In this document: positions 55,725 to 64,000 of the stretch, piece after piece | Layout: every line of letters starts with the position of its first letter | Numbering within the stretch: the first letter of the stretch is position 1 | Assembly: GCA_003225555.1 (NCBI GenBank) | Contig: QIAM01000065.1 | Location: 62,001 to 126,000, forward strand | From: Acidobacteriota bacterium | GTDB lineage: Bacteria; Acidobacteriota; Terriglobia; Terriglobales; Acidobacteriaceae | Direction of reading: 5' to 3' | DNA length: 64,000 nucleotides | Notes under the pieces: generated by a model | The model's database searches: none | Seen by the model: only the letters and a program-made list of their open reading frames with translations | What the model was told of the DNA's origin: nothing | Position numbers and translations under genes: made by a program

Positions 55725-56206
55725 TGAATTCATCAATCACTTCGCCGGCTCATGCGGAACCAGTCAGTGACAAGATCAGCCGCAGTTTGTTTTGGGCGAT
55801 CGCAGTGTTGTCGGTGGTAGGAATCATTGTCTCCGCCATCTCGCTCGAACGTCACTATGCCAAATCCACGACGTCATTTTGCGAGTTTGGCCAAGAATTC
55901 AATTGCGACATCGTGAACCGCAGCGAGTATTCGAGCATCATGGGGATTCCCGTTGCGGGGATCGGTATGTTGGGATATGGGCTGCTCCTCGCGCTGTCCA
56001 CCGCGTACCGCCAGCGCGCGGACACACCAACACGTTTGGTGCTGGCAGCCGCCGTGGGTCTGGCCTTTGCGATCTACCTGACCTACGTCGAGGCCTACGT
56101 ACTTGAAACGTGGTGCATCCTCTGCCTCAGCTCTTTAGCCTTGATCACGATGATTACGCTGTTCGCTGTTCTGCTGAAATTCAAGGCCGCGAGAGCCTCA
56201 TCGTGA
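55724..56206 (+). CDS. Vitamin K epoxide reductase (VKOR) family protein
   Basis: The 160-residue protein has four membrane segments and the VKOR residues: loop Cys53 and Cys61 (SFCEFG and FNCDIVNRSEYS), conserved Ser near 69, and the quinone-side Cys131-x-x-Cys134 (WCILC). In bacteria it replaces DsbB: electrons from a thioredoxin-like partner go to quinone. The start overlaps the thioredoxin-like gene by one base. An ATG at 55724 is used; GTG 55721 in the same frame is possible. Confidence 0.92.
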   Translation: MNSSITSPAHAEPVSDKISRSLFWAIAVLSVVGIIVSAISLERHYAKSTTSFCEFGQEFNCDIVNRSEYSSIMGIPVAGIGMLGYGLLLALSTAYRQRADTPTRLVLAAAVGLAFAIYLTYVEAYVLETWCILCLSSLALITMITLFAVLLKFKAARASS

Positions 56207-56238
56207 GGATGTAGCTGTCCCGTTGCTCTACCCAACGA

Positions 56239-57123
56239 ATGGAACAACCTCAGACAACAGAGACCCGGCCAGCCGAAGGCGCCCGCGTGATCCGCGTCGA
56301 ATCCACGACCGGCGATTTGCGACTGCACGAATTTGCCAGCCGAATCTTTCACAACACGCGTTTCTTGCGGGTATGGCTGCCTCCCGGATACGACGCGGTC
56401 GAGAACCAGGCCCGCCGCTACCCCGCCCTGTACCTCAATGACGGCCAGAATCTTTTTGAAGATTCGACCTCCTTCACCGGCGTGGAGTGGCAGGTGGATG
56501 AAACCGCCGATCGCCTGATCCGCGAGGGTGTCGTTCCGCCGCTAATCATCGTCGGCATCGACAACACCGCCAAAGATCGAATTCGCGAATATATGCCGCA
56601 CCGCTCTCTGCATCCGATGATGCTGCGGGTGCAAGGTAGTCGATACCCAAGCTTCCTGAGCGATGAAGTCATGCCGTACATTGCTGAGCACTACCGGGTC
56701 GCGACCGGGCCGGGGAACACTGGGCTCGGGGGTTCGTCCCTTGGCGCTTTGATCGCGCTCTACACTGCGCAGGTTCGCCCAGGTCTGATCGGCCGCTTGC
56801 TCTTGGAAAGCCCTTCACTGTGGGCATCGAATCGTCAGTTGGTACGCCACAGCCGTAACGTAAAGCGCTGGCCGGAGCGAGTCTTCCTTGCGATCGGAAC
56901 CGCCGAGGCGGGAAGGGCAGACAGGAATCAAAGTGCAGTCGATGATGTTTCTGAGCTTGCGGGCATTCTGCGCCGCGCCGGCGTGGACGAGAAACGCTTG
57001 TGTCTGGTGATTGACGCCGATGCGTCACACCACGAATCCGAGTGGGCTCGCCGCTTTCCCGAAGCGCTGGCTTTCCTGTTCGGCCAGCAAGCGTTATCCG
57101 CTCGATCTTCTTCTATCCGGTGA
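56239..57123 (+). CDS. Alpha/beta-hydrolase esterase (Fes/esterase D-like)
   Basis: The 294-residue protein matches the putative esterase family of Fes and esterase D: RVWLPPGYD, YPALYLNDGQNLFED, then the nucleophile elbow GGSSLG with Ser167. A His in DASHHESEW near the end completes a likely triad. There is no signal peptide, so it is probably cytoplasmic. The 3' end overlaps the convergent glycosyltransferase gene by 11 bases. Substrates of the family include siderophore esters, feruloyl esters and S-formylglutathione; none is favoured here. Confidence 0.87.
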   Translation: MEQPQTTETRPAEGARVIRVESTTGDLRLHEFASRIFHNTRFLRVWLPPGYDAVENQARRYPALYLNDGQNLFEDSTSFTGVEWQVDETADRLIREGVVPPLIIVGIDNTAKDRIREYMPHRSLHPMMLRVQGSRYPSFLSDEVMPYIAEHYRVATGPGNTGLGGSSLGALIALYTAQVRPGLIGRLLLESPSLWASNRQLVRHSRNVKRWPERVFLAIGTAEAGRADRNQSAVDDVSELAGILRRAGVDEKRLCLVIDADASHHESEWARRFPEALAFLFGQQALSARSSSIR

Positions 57124-58399
57124 CCGCGTCCTCGTCGACCCGCACTCCGGCTATTTGTCGCCTGCTGAATAACAGCAGGGGCAAGAGGAGTGGCACAAAA
57201 GAGGCCAGGAACGCCGGAAGGAGCGCAACCTGACTCGCCGGATTCAGCGGAGGCCGCAACAGCAACAAGCCGGCTGACGTGATCCAAGGCCAGGTCACGA
57301 TGGCGATAAACGTCAGCCGCGAAAGTCTGGGAAGTGTCGCCCACTCGCTCACGAGCAGCAGCGCAGGCAGAATCAACAATGCTTGGTTGAAGGGCGTGAA
57401 TAGCGGGAAGGTCAGCAGCGTTGCCATCAGAAACGTCGCGACCACCAGAGTAAACCGCCGCGAATCTCCCGCGACTTTTCGATTGCGCCACCCAAATGCC
57501 AAAAGGCAAATGACAATAGAGGTTGACACGGCAATTCCAAGCCTGTCGCCAAGCAGCAGCCGAAGGTGGGAAGTCGTAGGAAAATATCTCCGGTATGCCG
57601 CCAAGCCGGCGAAGAAATAGCTCAGCCATCCCGGAAGAAGCAACTCTCCGGCTCCGACCAGAGCGGCCATCGTAACTCCAAACCCGGCCAGCAGTCGCCA
57701 TCGAGTCCTCCACTCACACGCCGCCCAAAGAATGAACCAAGCCAGCGGCAGAAGGGACATCTGCGGTTTGATGGTGGAGAAGGCCAGCAACACCCCGGCA
57801 GCCACCAGATGGCCTTTCTTCACGCACCACAAGCCGGCCGCTAGCAGGCAGCCCACCACCAGCGCCAACTGCTCAAGGCGCAAGCCCTGCACAATCTGCG
57901 GGCTGCTGAGCGTAAATAAAACAGATGCTATGGCCATTTTCCACGATAGCAGGTGCAAAATGTCCAAACCGAGGAGCACACCTATGGCTGTTAACAACGC
58001 TAGAGCAAACGGAGCCCAGCTTTGCACCTGCGCAAAGTCCGCGAACACCGTGGGAGCCAGGAGGAACACGGCGTAAACGGGATAAGCAAAGCGCTGTTCG
58101 TTAACTACATCGACGCCCGGCTCTCCATAGGTCTGTTGGATGGCACGCCCGTAGAAAACCCTCTGGATTTCATGGCTCACTTCCTGCCCATACGGGTTGC
58201 GACGGTGAAGCAGAAGTTCGCGCGTGCCCACCCAAGGGGAATACAGATCGCCCATCTGAACCTTGAGGTCGCCCCCTTGCAAAGCCCTGGCGTCCGCCCA
58301 CGGAATCAGGATTTGGTGTACGTAAAGCCACGTGGTTGCGCCGACGCACAAACTCAGCAGAAACCACAGCGGGATTCGTTTTTGCGCTGGTGACGTCAC
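57113..58399 (-). CDS. GT87-like (DUF2029) membrane glycosyltransferase
   Basis: The 428-residue membrane protein has about ten hydrophobic segments and the first-loop pattern of polyprenol-phosphate-mannose-dependent GT87 proteins: GDLYSPWVGTRELLLHRRNPYGQEV, where an acidic residue near the membrane face is expected for catalysis. Such enzymes add alpha-mannose outside the cytoplasmic membrane to lipids or glycans. It stands alone on its strand. The acceptor is unknown. Confidence 0.82.
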   Translation of the reverse strand: MTSPAQKRIPLWFLLSLCVGATTWLYVHQILIPWADARALQGGDLKVQMGDLYSPWVGTRELLLHRRNPYGQEVSHEIQRVFYGRAIQQTYGEPGVDVVNEQRFAYPVYAVFLLAPTVFADFAQVQSWAPFALALLTAIGVLLGLDILHLLSWKMAIASVLFTLSSPQIVQGLRLEQLALVVGCLLAAGLWCVKKGHLVAAGVLLAFSTIKPQMSLLPLAWFILWAACEWRTRWRLLAGFGVTMAALVGAGELLLPGWLSYFFAGLAAYRRYFPTTSHLRLLLGDRLGIAVSTSIVICLLAFGWRNRKVAGDSRRFTLVVATFLMATLLTFPLFTPFNQALLILPALLLVSEWATLPRLSRLTFIAIVTWPWITSAGLLLLRPPLNPASQVALLPAFLASFVPLLLPLLLFSRRQIAGVRVDEDAVTG

Positions 58400-58574
58400 C
58401 GGATTCGCAGCGGATGCCCGAAGCAGTGTAGCAAGGCGAATCCCTCGAAAGAGCCCGGCCTTTAGAATCTGATCGGTCAGCTGACGTTGATTTCGCTATT
58501 GGATTGTTTGAGCGCTACGCGACTCGCTCCCCACCACGATTCCAATCACACTGCGGGTAGTGTCGCGCTCCGGT

Positions 58575-59639
58575 TCAGGCTGGTTCTTTGTCGGCGACTT
58601 CCTCAAACAAGCCGTCCACCATCTCGATCATTTCCTGATCGACGGTGCGGTTCTTGGCGATGGCCTCCTTCAGCGGAATGGAGACGATCTTGTTGGAGCG
58701 CAACGCTGCCATGCGGCCGAATTCCTGGCGATGAATCATGTCAATGGCGCCTAATCCGTAGCGCGTTGCCAATACCCGGTCAAAGGCGCTGGGCGAGCCT
58801 CCGCGTTGAATGTGTCCCAGGACGACGGCCCGTGTCTCGAATCCGGTGCGCGTTTCGATTTCGCGGGCCAGAATGTTGGCGATCCCTCCCAGCTTGGCGT
58901 GACCGAATTCGTCCTTGCCCATGTCTTGCGGCACCGGGGATCCGCCGCCCGCCTGCGGAGAGAACTTTGCGCCCTCGGCCACCACGACAATCGAGAAATA
59001 GCGCCCGCGCTCGTGACGCTGCCGAATGGATTCGGCGACTTTGTCCAGGTCGAAGGGCCGCTCGGGAATTAAGATCGCATCCGCTCCACCGGCAATACCG
59101 CTGTACAGAGCGATCCAGCCCGCGTCGCGTCCCATGACCTCAACGACCATTACGCGGTTGTGGGCCTCGGCGGTCGTATGCAGCCGGTCAATGGATTCGC
59201 AGACCACATTGCATGCAGTATCGAAGCCGAAGGTGAAATCGGTACCGCTCAGATCGTTGTCAATGGTCTTGGGCACACCCACGACCCGGATGCCCTGTTC
59301 ATGCAGCTTCTGTGCGACGGAGAGCGTGTCATCGCCTCCAATTGCGATAAGCGCCTCGATCTGATGTTTTTGTAATGTGGCGGCGCACTGCTCGATCCCA
59401 CCGGGATGCTTGGAAGGATTGGTGCGCGAAGTTCGGAGGATGGTTCCGCCGCGAGGCAGAATTCCGCCTACGGTGCTCAGGTCCAACACCATCGTCTTGT
59501 TCTCAAGCAATCCCCGCCACCCCTCGAGAAACCCGACGAACTGATCCTTGTAGTGAAACACTCCCTTGCGCACCACCGCGCGGATGACGGCATTCAGGCC
59601 CGGACAATCGCCACCGCCGGTCAACATACCAATCTTCAT
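58575..59639 (-). CDS. 6-phosphofructokinase, probably PPi-dependent
   Basis: The 354-residue protein matches the PfkA superfamily: GGGDCPGLNAVIR at the start, GGDDTLSVA at 101-109 and PKTIDND at 123-129. In ATP-dependent enzymes the positions read GGDGS and PGTIDND; the Asp at the second and the Lys at the third motif here are the marks of pyrophosphate-dependent enzymes. The substrate-binding part MGRDAGWIALYSG is normal. A PPi-dependent enzyme can run in both directions and save ATP in glycolysis. Confidence 0.88.
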   Translation of the reverse strand: MKIGMLTGGGDCPGLNAVIRAVVRKGVFHYKDQFVGFLEGWRGLLENKTMVLDLSTVGGILPRGGTILRTSRTNPSKHPGGIEQCAATLQKHQIEALIAIGGDDTLSVAQKLHEQGIRVVGVPKTIDNDLSGTDFTFGFDTACNVVCESIDRLHTTAEAHNRVMVVEVMGRDAGWIALYSGIAGGADAILIPERPFDLDKVAESIRQRHERGRYFSIVVVAEGAKFSPQAGGGSPVPQDMGKDEFGHAKLGGIANILAREIETRTGFETRAVVLGHIQRGGSPSAFDRVLATRYGLGAIDMIHRQEFGRMAALRSNKIVSIPLKEAIAKNRTVDQEMIEMVDGLFEEVADKEPA

Positions 59640-59863
59640 GGTCGCTCCTGTATGGGGTCGCCCTGTAAAGTTTTAGTTCTGTTGCAGGATGAATCGCGTA
59701 CGGCGTCCTTGGAATGCAGCCCGGGCTTCAGGGCAAGCGACGAAGAGGCCCCAAATGCAGGGTTGGCAGTCGTTCGGAACGACTAGATTATCATCAAATT
59801 AAAAGATGTCGAAATCAGAGTCATTGCGCCTGGACGCAAGATTCGCCACAATGCTCGACGGAC

Positions 59864-61909
59864 ATGAATAAGACTTTGATGTTCTTGATCTGGACCGCCG
59901 TAGCCATCACCGGCACGCTGGCCATCGGTATAGTGGCGGTCCACCGCGGCGAGCCCATCAATGCTCTCTGGCTTGTCGTAGCGGCGACCTGCTGCTACGC
60001 CTTGGGATACCGCTTCTACAGCAGCTTCATCGCCGCGAAGATTCTCGCTGTCGATGCTCTTCGCGCTACCCCAGCCGAGCGGCTGGAAAATGGCCGCGAC
60101 TTCCTTGTCACGAATAAATGGGTAGTCTTCGGCCATCATTTCGCGGCGATCGCCGGTCCCGGCCCGCTCGTCGGCCCGGTGCTCGCCGCGCAGTTTGGCT
60201 ATCTCCCGGGCACTCTGTGGATTGTGGCCGGTGCCGTCCTCGCTGGCTGTGTGCAGGACTTCGTGATCCTCCTCTTCTCCGTACGTCGCGACGGCAAGTC
60301 GCTGACCGAAATGGCCAAGGAAGAAACCGGCCGCGTTGGCGGCTTCGTGGCCTATGCCGCCGTCATCGTGATTCTGGTGATCCTGCTGGCTGTAGTCGCT
60401 TTGGTCGTGGTGAACGCCTTGAAGTCCAGCCCCTGGGGCACGTTCACCATTGCGATGACGATTCCTATTGCCTTGCTGATGGGCGTCTACCTGCGGCGCA
60501 TTCGTCCCGGCAGGGTTCTGGAGGCGTCGGCGCTCGGCTTCGTCCTGGTAATGCTGGCAATCTGGGGAGGCCAGTGGGTCTCGCAGGATCCTGCCATGGC
60601 GCACGTGTTCACTCTGAGTGCCGCGGCGTTGGCCGGCCTGATCATTCTCTATGGTTTCGCCGCATCGGCGCTTCCCGTGTGGCTGCTGCTCGCCCCGCGC
60701 GATTACCTGAGCACATTCGTGAAGCTGGGGACCATCGCACTTCTTGGATTGGGAATCGTCGTCTTTCGGCCGGTGCTGCACATGCCCGCACTGACCCGTT
60801 TCGTCGATGGCACCGGCCCCGTCTTTGCTGGAAAAATCTTTCCGTTCGCATTCATCACCATTGCCTGCGGAGCCGTCAGCGGCTTCCATTCGCTGATCTC
60901 AAGCGGGACTACTCCCAAGCTAATCGCCCGCGAGACGCAGACACGCATGGTCGGATACGGCGCCATGTTGGCGGAATCCGCCGTGGCAGTGATGGCTGTA
61001 ATCGCTGCCTGCGTGCTGCAGCCGGGAGTCTATTTCGCCATCAACAGCCCGGCAGGAATCGTCGGCCAAGCACCCGAAGCAGCCGCCGCAACCATTTCGG
61101 CTTGGGGATTTCCCGTAACTGCGCCCGAGATGCAAGCGCTGGCTCGCGCTGTCGGGGAGCAGACGCTTTTCAACCGCACCGGCGGAGCCCCGGCCTTCGC
61201 CGTCGGCATGGCCCACATTTTCTCGAACAGCCTGGGAGGTCAGGCCCTGATGGCCATCTGGTACCACTTCGCCATCATGTTCGAGGCACTCTTCATACTG
61301 ACGGTGCTCGATGCCGGTACGCGCGTGGCCCGCTTCATGATTCAGGACGCTCTCGCCCATGTCTATCCGCCCCTCGGTCGGACAAGTTGGTATCCATCAA
61401 TTCTGGCAACCAGCGGCCTAGTCGTCGCAGCTTGGGGATATTTCCTGTGGCAGGGTGTGAAAGATCCGCTAGGCGGAATCAACTCGCTATGGCCGCTCTT
61501 CGGCATCGCAAATCAATTATTGGCGACAGTCGCACTGTGCGTCGCGACCACGATCATCATCAAAATGCATCGAGCCAAGTACGCACTCTTCACGCTGGCC
61601 CCGCTGGCGTGGCTGGTGGCCGTCACCTTCACCGCATCGTGGCATAAGATTCTTGATCCCGACCTGCGAGTCGGCTTCCTCGCCCAAGCGAAAGCCCTGG
61701 CCATGGGCCCCTCAACACACGCAACTGCCCGGCTGATTTTCAACAACCGCCTGGATGCCGCGGTCACCGCTGCTTTGGTGGTGATGGTGAGTCTTGTAGT
61801 AATAGAATCGGCGCGTGTGTGGATCGGCGTGCTGACTGGAAAGAGGGAAGCGCGAGTACGAGAAGCTCCATTCGTGATGAGCCGCCTAGCCGCGGAGGAA
61901 CACGCATGA
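59864..61909 (+). CDS. cstA: Carbon starvation protein CstA, pyruvate/peptide transporter
   Basis: The 681-residue membrane protein matches CstA: RFYSSFIAAKILAVDALRATPAERLENGRDFLVTN-type start (the family pattern of Pro-rich then GHHFAAIAGPGPLVGPVLAAQ), VTEMAKEE-type loop, and FHSLISSGTTPK. About 16 hydrophobic segments are present. Members import pyruvate or peptides under carbon limitation. The ATG at 59864 was chosen from homology; the frame is open to 59714. The stop overlaps the YbdD-like gene in an ATGA, the usual partner. Confidence 0.93.
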   Translation: MNKTLMFLIWTAVAITGTLAIGIVAVHRGEPINALWLVVAATCCYALGYRFYSSFIAAKILAVDALRATPAERLENGRDFLVTNKWVVFGHHFAAIAGPGPLVGPVLAAQFGYLPGTLWIVAGAVLAGCVQDFVILLFSVRRDGKSLTEMAKEETGRVGGFVAYAAVIVILVILLAVVALVVVNALKSSPWGTFTIAMTIPIALLMGVYLRRIRPGRVLEASALGFVLVMLAIWGGQWVSQDPAMAHVFTLSAAALAGLIILYGFAASALPVWLLLAPRDYLSTFVKLGTIALLGLGIVVFRPVLHMPALTRFVDGTGPVFAGKIFPFAFITIACGAVSGFHSLISSGTTPKLIARETQTRMVGYGAMLAESAVAVMAVIAACVLQPGVYFAINSPAGIVGQAPEAAAATISAWGFPVTAPEMQALARAVGEQTLFNRTGGAPAFAVGMAHIFSNSLGGQALMAIWYHFAIMFEALFILTVLDAGTRVARFMIQDALAHVYPPLGRTSWYPSILATSGLVVAAWGYFLWQGVKDPLGGINSLWPLFGIANQLLATVALCVATTIIIKMHRAKYALFTLAPLAWLVAVTFTASWHKILDPDLRVGFLAQAKALAMGPSTHATARLIFNNRLDAAVTAALVVMVSLVVIESARVWIGVLTGKREARVREAPFVMSRLAAEEHA

Positions 61910-62082
61910 AATCGTTCCTCAATGCCGGACGAATCCTGCTGGCGGCATTGCGGGAGATTTTCGACGAGGCTTCCTATTCTCGTTTTCTGCGCCGCGAACG
62001 GACGGAATCATCGCCTCAGGCCTACGCCGCTTTTTGGCGGGAGCGCGAAGCCGGACACACTCGCCGTCCACGATGCTGCTGA
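61906..62082 (+). CDS. YbdD/YjiX-family small protein, CstA partner
   Basis: The 58-residue protein starts in the CstA stop codon overlap and matches DUF466 (YbdD): a helical start, YSRFLRRERTE, a short segment PQAYAAFWREREA and a basic tail ending in Cys-Cys. In Escherichia coli the matching protein forms the partner of CstA-type transporters. The close coupling supports the same pairing here. Confidence 0.88.
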   Translation: MKSFLNAGRILLAALREIFDEASYSRFLRRERTESSPQAYAAFWREREAGHTRRPRCC

Positions 62083-62126
62083 ACTTGACGTCGCGGCGGC
62101 AGCGCGTAATCATCGTGAGCTGCCTT

Positions 62127-62220
62127 GTAGCGCCGGCAACCTGCCGGCTGTCCCGAGGGCGTCTCGCCCTCGGAGCCGCGGGCGAGGACGCCCGCCGGAC
62201 AGCCGCCGGGACGGCGCTAC
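62127..62220. repeat. 94-base palindromic intergenic element with inverted ends
   Basis: GTAGCGCCG at 62127-62135 is the exact reverse complement of CGGCGCTAC at 62212-62220. Inside, CCGGCTGTCC and GGACAGCC are also inverted, and CGAGGGCG/CGCCCTCG form a hairpin. The result is one long, GC-rich folded unit. It has no coding capacity. It looks like a REP- or MITE-like repeat and lies between ybdD and the GGT gene. Confidence 0.65.
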
Positions 62221-62264
62221 TCTGCGACACGGCAACGTACTGATACTTCGAGTAGAGGTCTTCG

Positions 62265-64000
62265 ATGATTAAGGCGCGCAACGTACAGCGAGTGATCGGC
62301 GCTTCTATAGCGCTGATGGTTCTATTGCTGGCGTCCGATTCCTTGTGCCAGAGCGATGAACCGGGCCAAACCATGCGACCGGTGATCCGCGGAACCCACG
62401 CCGCCATCTCCTCCATGAAACCGCAGGCCACCGATGCGGGCCGCCAGATTCTGCAGGCAGGGGGCAATGCATTCGATGCTGCCGTCGCAGGCCAGGCCGC
62501 GCTGGGCATCACCGATTTCCCCATGAACGGTATGGGCAGCGACGCTGTAGTGCTCGTCTACAACGCGCGCGAAAAAAAGGTGTACTCGGTGAACGCCGAA
62601 CCCCGCGCGCCCAAGCTCGCGACCATTGAATGGTACGAGAAGAACAACGGCGGCAAATTGCCGGATAGTGACGGCCTGCTTGCGGGCGGTCTGCCGGGCG
62701 TCGTGGACGCCTGGTACATCTTGCTAGATCGCTGGGGCACGATGAGTTTCGCGCAGGTTCTTCAGCCCGCCATGGACCTGGCAGAGAACGGCTTTCCGCT
62801 CAGCGAAGCCGCGGCCTCCCAGATCGCCGACGAGAACAAAATCCTGAAGTACCCGACCACCGTCAAAATCTATCTGCCGGACGGCCACGTGCCAGAAGCT
62901 GGCGACATTCTGCGGAACCCCGATCTGGCCCGCACGCTGAGAAAGTTAGTCGAAGCCGAAAAGGCGAACGCATCGAAAGGGCGCCACGAAGCCCTGAAAG
63001 CCGCACGCGACCGCTTCTACAAGGGCGACATCGCTCGTGAACTCGCCGCCTTCTCCGAAGTCAACGGCGGCCTGTTCCGTTACAACGATTTCGCCGAATA
63101 TACTGCCGAAGTTGAGACGCCTGTCTCCATCAGCTACCGCGGCTATCAGGTCTACAAGAATCCCTCGGCGAGCCAAGGCCCCGCAGAACTGATCGCGCTC
63201 AACTTGATTGAGGGATACGACCTGAAAGCTCTCGGCCACAACAGCGCCGACTTTCTTCATGTCAGTGTCGAGGCCTTAAAACTCGCGATGGCCGACCGCG
63301 AGAAATTCCTCGGCGACATGAACTTCATCAAAATTCCCTACGATGGCCTGCTCTCCAAGGACTATGCCCGCGAGCGCCGCAAGCTCATCGATTCCAGCAA
63401 AGCATCGCTTGAGCTGCGACCGGGCTCTCCGGAGAAGTTCGCGGGCAATTCATCTCTGCTCGACCGTCCCGTTCACGCCGTTCTCGACGGCGATGCCAGC
63501 CACAACGGCGACACCAGCTACATCGCAGTGGTCGACAAAGACCGCAACATGGTGAGCTTCGAGCCCAGCCTGCATAGCGAATTCGGCACGGGCGTCGTGA
63601 TGGGGAACACTGGCCTGATCTTCAACTGCCGAGGTGACTACTACTCGCTGGTCCGCGGCGAAGCCAACGCTCTCGAGCCCGGCAAACGCCCGCGCAGCAC
63701 GCTGCAGAGCACGCTGGTGATGAAAGATGGCGAGCCTTACGCGATCCTGGGCAGCCCCGGCGGCGACGATCAGGTAATGCGCACCATGCAGACGCTCATC
63801 AACGTCGTAGACTTCGGCATGAACATTCAGCAGGCGATTGAAGCCCCACGCTGGTCCTCGCGCAGCTTTCCTGCATCGCCGTTCCCGCACACCATGTATC
63901 CCGGAGACATGTCGGTCGAGGCGCGAATCCCAGAAGCCACGCAGAAAGCGCTGGCCGCGCGCGGCCATGAATTGCGCGTAGCCCCCGCGTGGTCCATCGG
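62265..64000 (+). CDS. Gamma-glutamyltransferase, 3' end cut by the window
   Basis: The frame runs to the window end without a stop (578 codons). It starts at an ATG with an AGAGG RBS about 7 bases upstream and a signal peptide (VIGASIALMVLLLASDSLCQ). The GGT plan is clear: AGGNAFDAAVAGQAALGI, LAGGLPGVVDAW, and GDTSYIAVVDKDRNMVSF, where Thr417 is the nucleophile that self-processing would free. The residue after it is Ser rather than the usual Thr. GGTs cleave glutathione or gamma-glutamyl compounds in the periplasm. Confidence 0.9.
   Translation, partial: MIKARNVQRVIGASIALMVLLLASDSLCQSDEPGQTMRPVIRGTHAAISSMKPQATDAGRQILQAGGNAFDAAVAGQAALGITDFPMNGMGSDAVVLVYNAREKKVYSVNAEPRAPKLATIEWYEKNNGGKLPDSDGLLAGGLPGVVDAWYILLDRWGTMSFAQVLQPAMDLAENGFPLSEAAASQIADENKILKYPTTVKIYLPDGHVPEAGDILRNPDLARTLRKLVEAEKANASKGRHEALKAARDRFYKGDIARELAAFSEVNGGLFRYNDFAEYTAEVETPVSISYRGYQVYKNPSASQGPAELIALNLIEGYDLKALGHNSADFLHVSVEALKLAMADREKFLGDMNFIKIPYDGLLSKDYARERRKLIDSSKASLELRPGSPEKFAGNSSLLDRPVHAVLDGDASHNGDTSYIAVVDKDRNMVSFEPSLHSEFGTGVVMGNTGLIFNCRGDYYSLVRGEANALEPGKRPRSTLQSTLVMKDGEPYAILGSPGGDDQVMRTMQTLINVVDFGMNIQQAIEAPRWSSRSFPASPFPHTMYPGDMSVEARIPEATQKALAARGHELRVAPAWSI

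Noticed and set aside
59783-60889. Open frame of 368 codons opposite the start of cstA
   Set aside because: The product is rich in Gln, His, Asp and Gly, has no domain, and runs across the true start of cstA.
60118-61647. Open frame of 509 codons on the plus strand inside cstA
   Set aside because: It is an Arg-rich alternative frame of the CstA gene with no membrane segments or family likeness.

Overview
The window is protein-dense, GC-rich DNA from a chromosome that reads as a soil Acidobacteriota (Terriglobia/Koribacter-like) genome. This placement is an inference from gene content: an Oar-like TonB receptor with a carboxypeptidase-regulatory N-terminus, paired TPR and CRTAC1/ASPIC proteins, many Tat-exported glycoside hydrolases, Gfo/Idh/MocA enzymes and palindromic intergenic repeats. 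No rRNA, tRNA, CRISPR array, insertion sequence or phage gene was recognised. Both window ends cut a gene.

Layout. 1-5633: TPR, TPR and CRTAC1 genes. 5814-14303: an arabinan/arabinoxylan locus with GH127 facing GH39-GH51-GH51 and a LacI-type regulator. Near-identical palindromes lie before GH127, the GH51 operon and lacI, so the locus looks like one regulon. 14518-21709: secreted sugar oxidoreductases and isomerases (two Gfo/Idh/MocA, a TIM-barrel isomerase, ThuA, dihaem cytochrome c, PQQ dehydrogenase). 21739-29365: ABC-F ATPase, GH92 mannosidase, YihY-type membrane protein and two SH3-like exported proteins.

29811-37565 is the most striking part: a one-direction respiratory operon in the order Cyc2-like monohaem cytochrome-porin, dihaem cytochrome c, cupredoxin-like protein, coxB, coxA, two coxC-like genes, coxD and a small Cys-containing membrane protein. 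The order parallels the rus operon of Acidithiobacillus ferrooxidans and suggests an outer-membrane-to-oxidase electron conduit; the electron donor cannot be read from sequence. A Met-rich Oar-like TonB receptor with two CxxxM motifs follows and may serve metal uptake.

41290-44597: galactose and gluconate metabolism (GalT, gluconokinase, MFS transporter) with a frameshifted small gene between. 44702-55275: a lipid-type cluster: fatty acyl-CoA reductase carrying a decayed HAD domain, a second reductase-like SDR, a pyruvyltransferase-like protein, two acyl-activating ligases, a crotonase, an acyl carrier protein and a diacylglycerol-kinase-like lipid kinase. 55299-64000: thioredoxin-like plus VKOR pair, esterase, GT87-like mannosyltransferase, a probably PPi-dependent phosphofructokinase, CstA with its YbdD partner, and the start of a gamma-glutamyltransferase.
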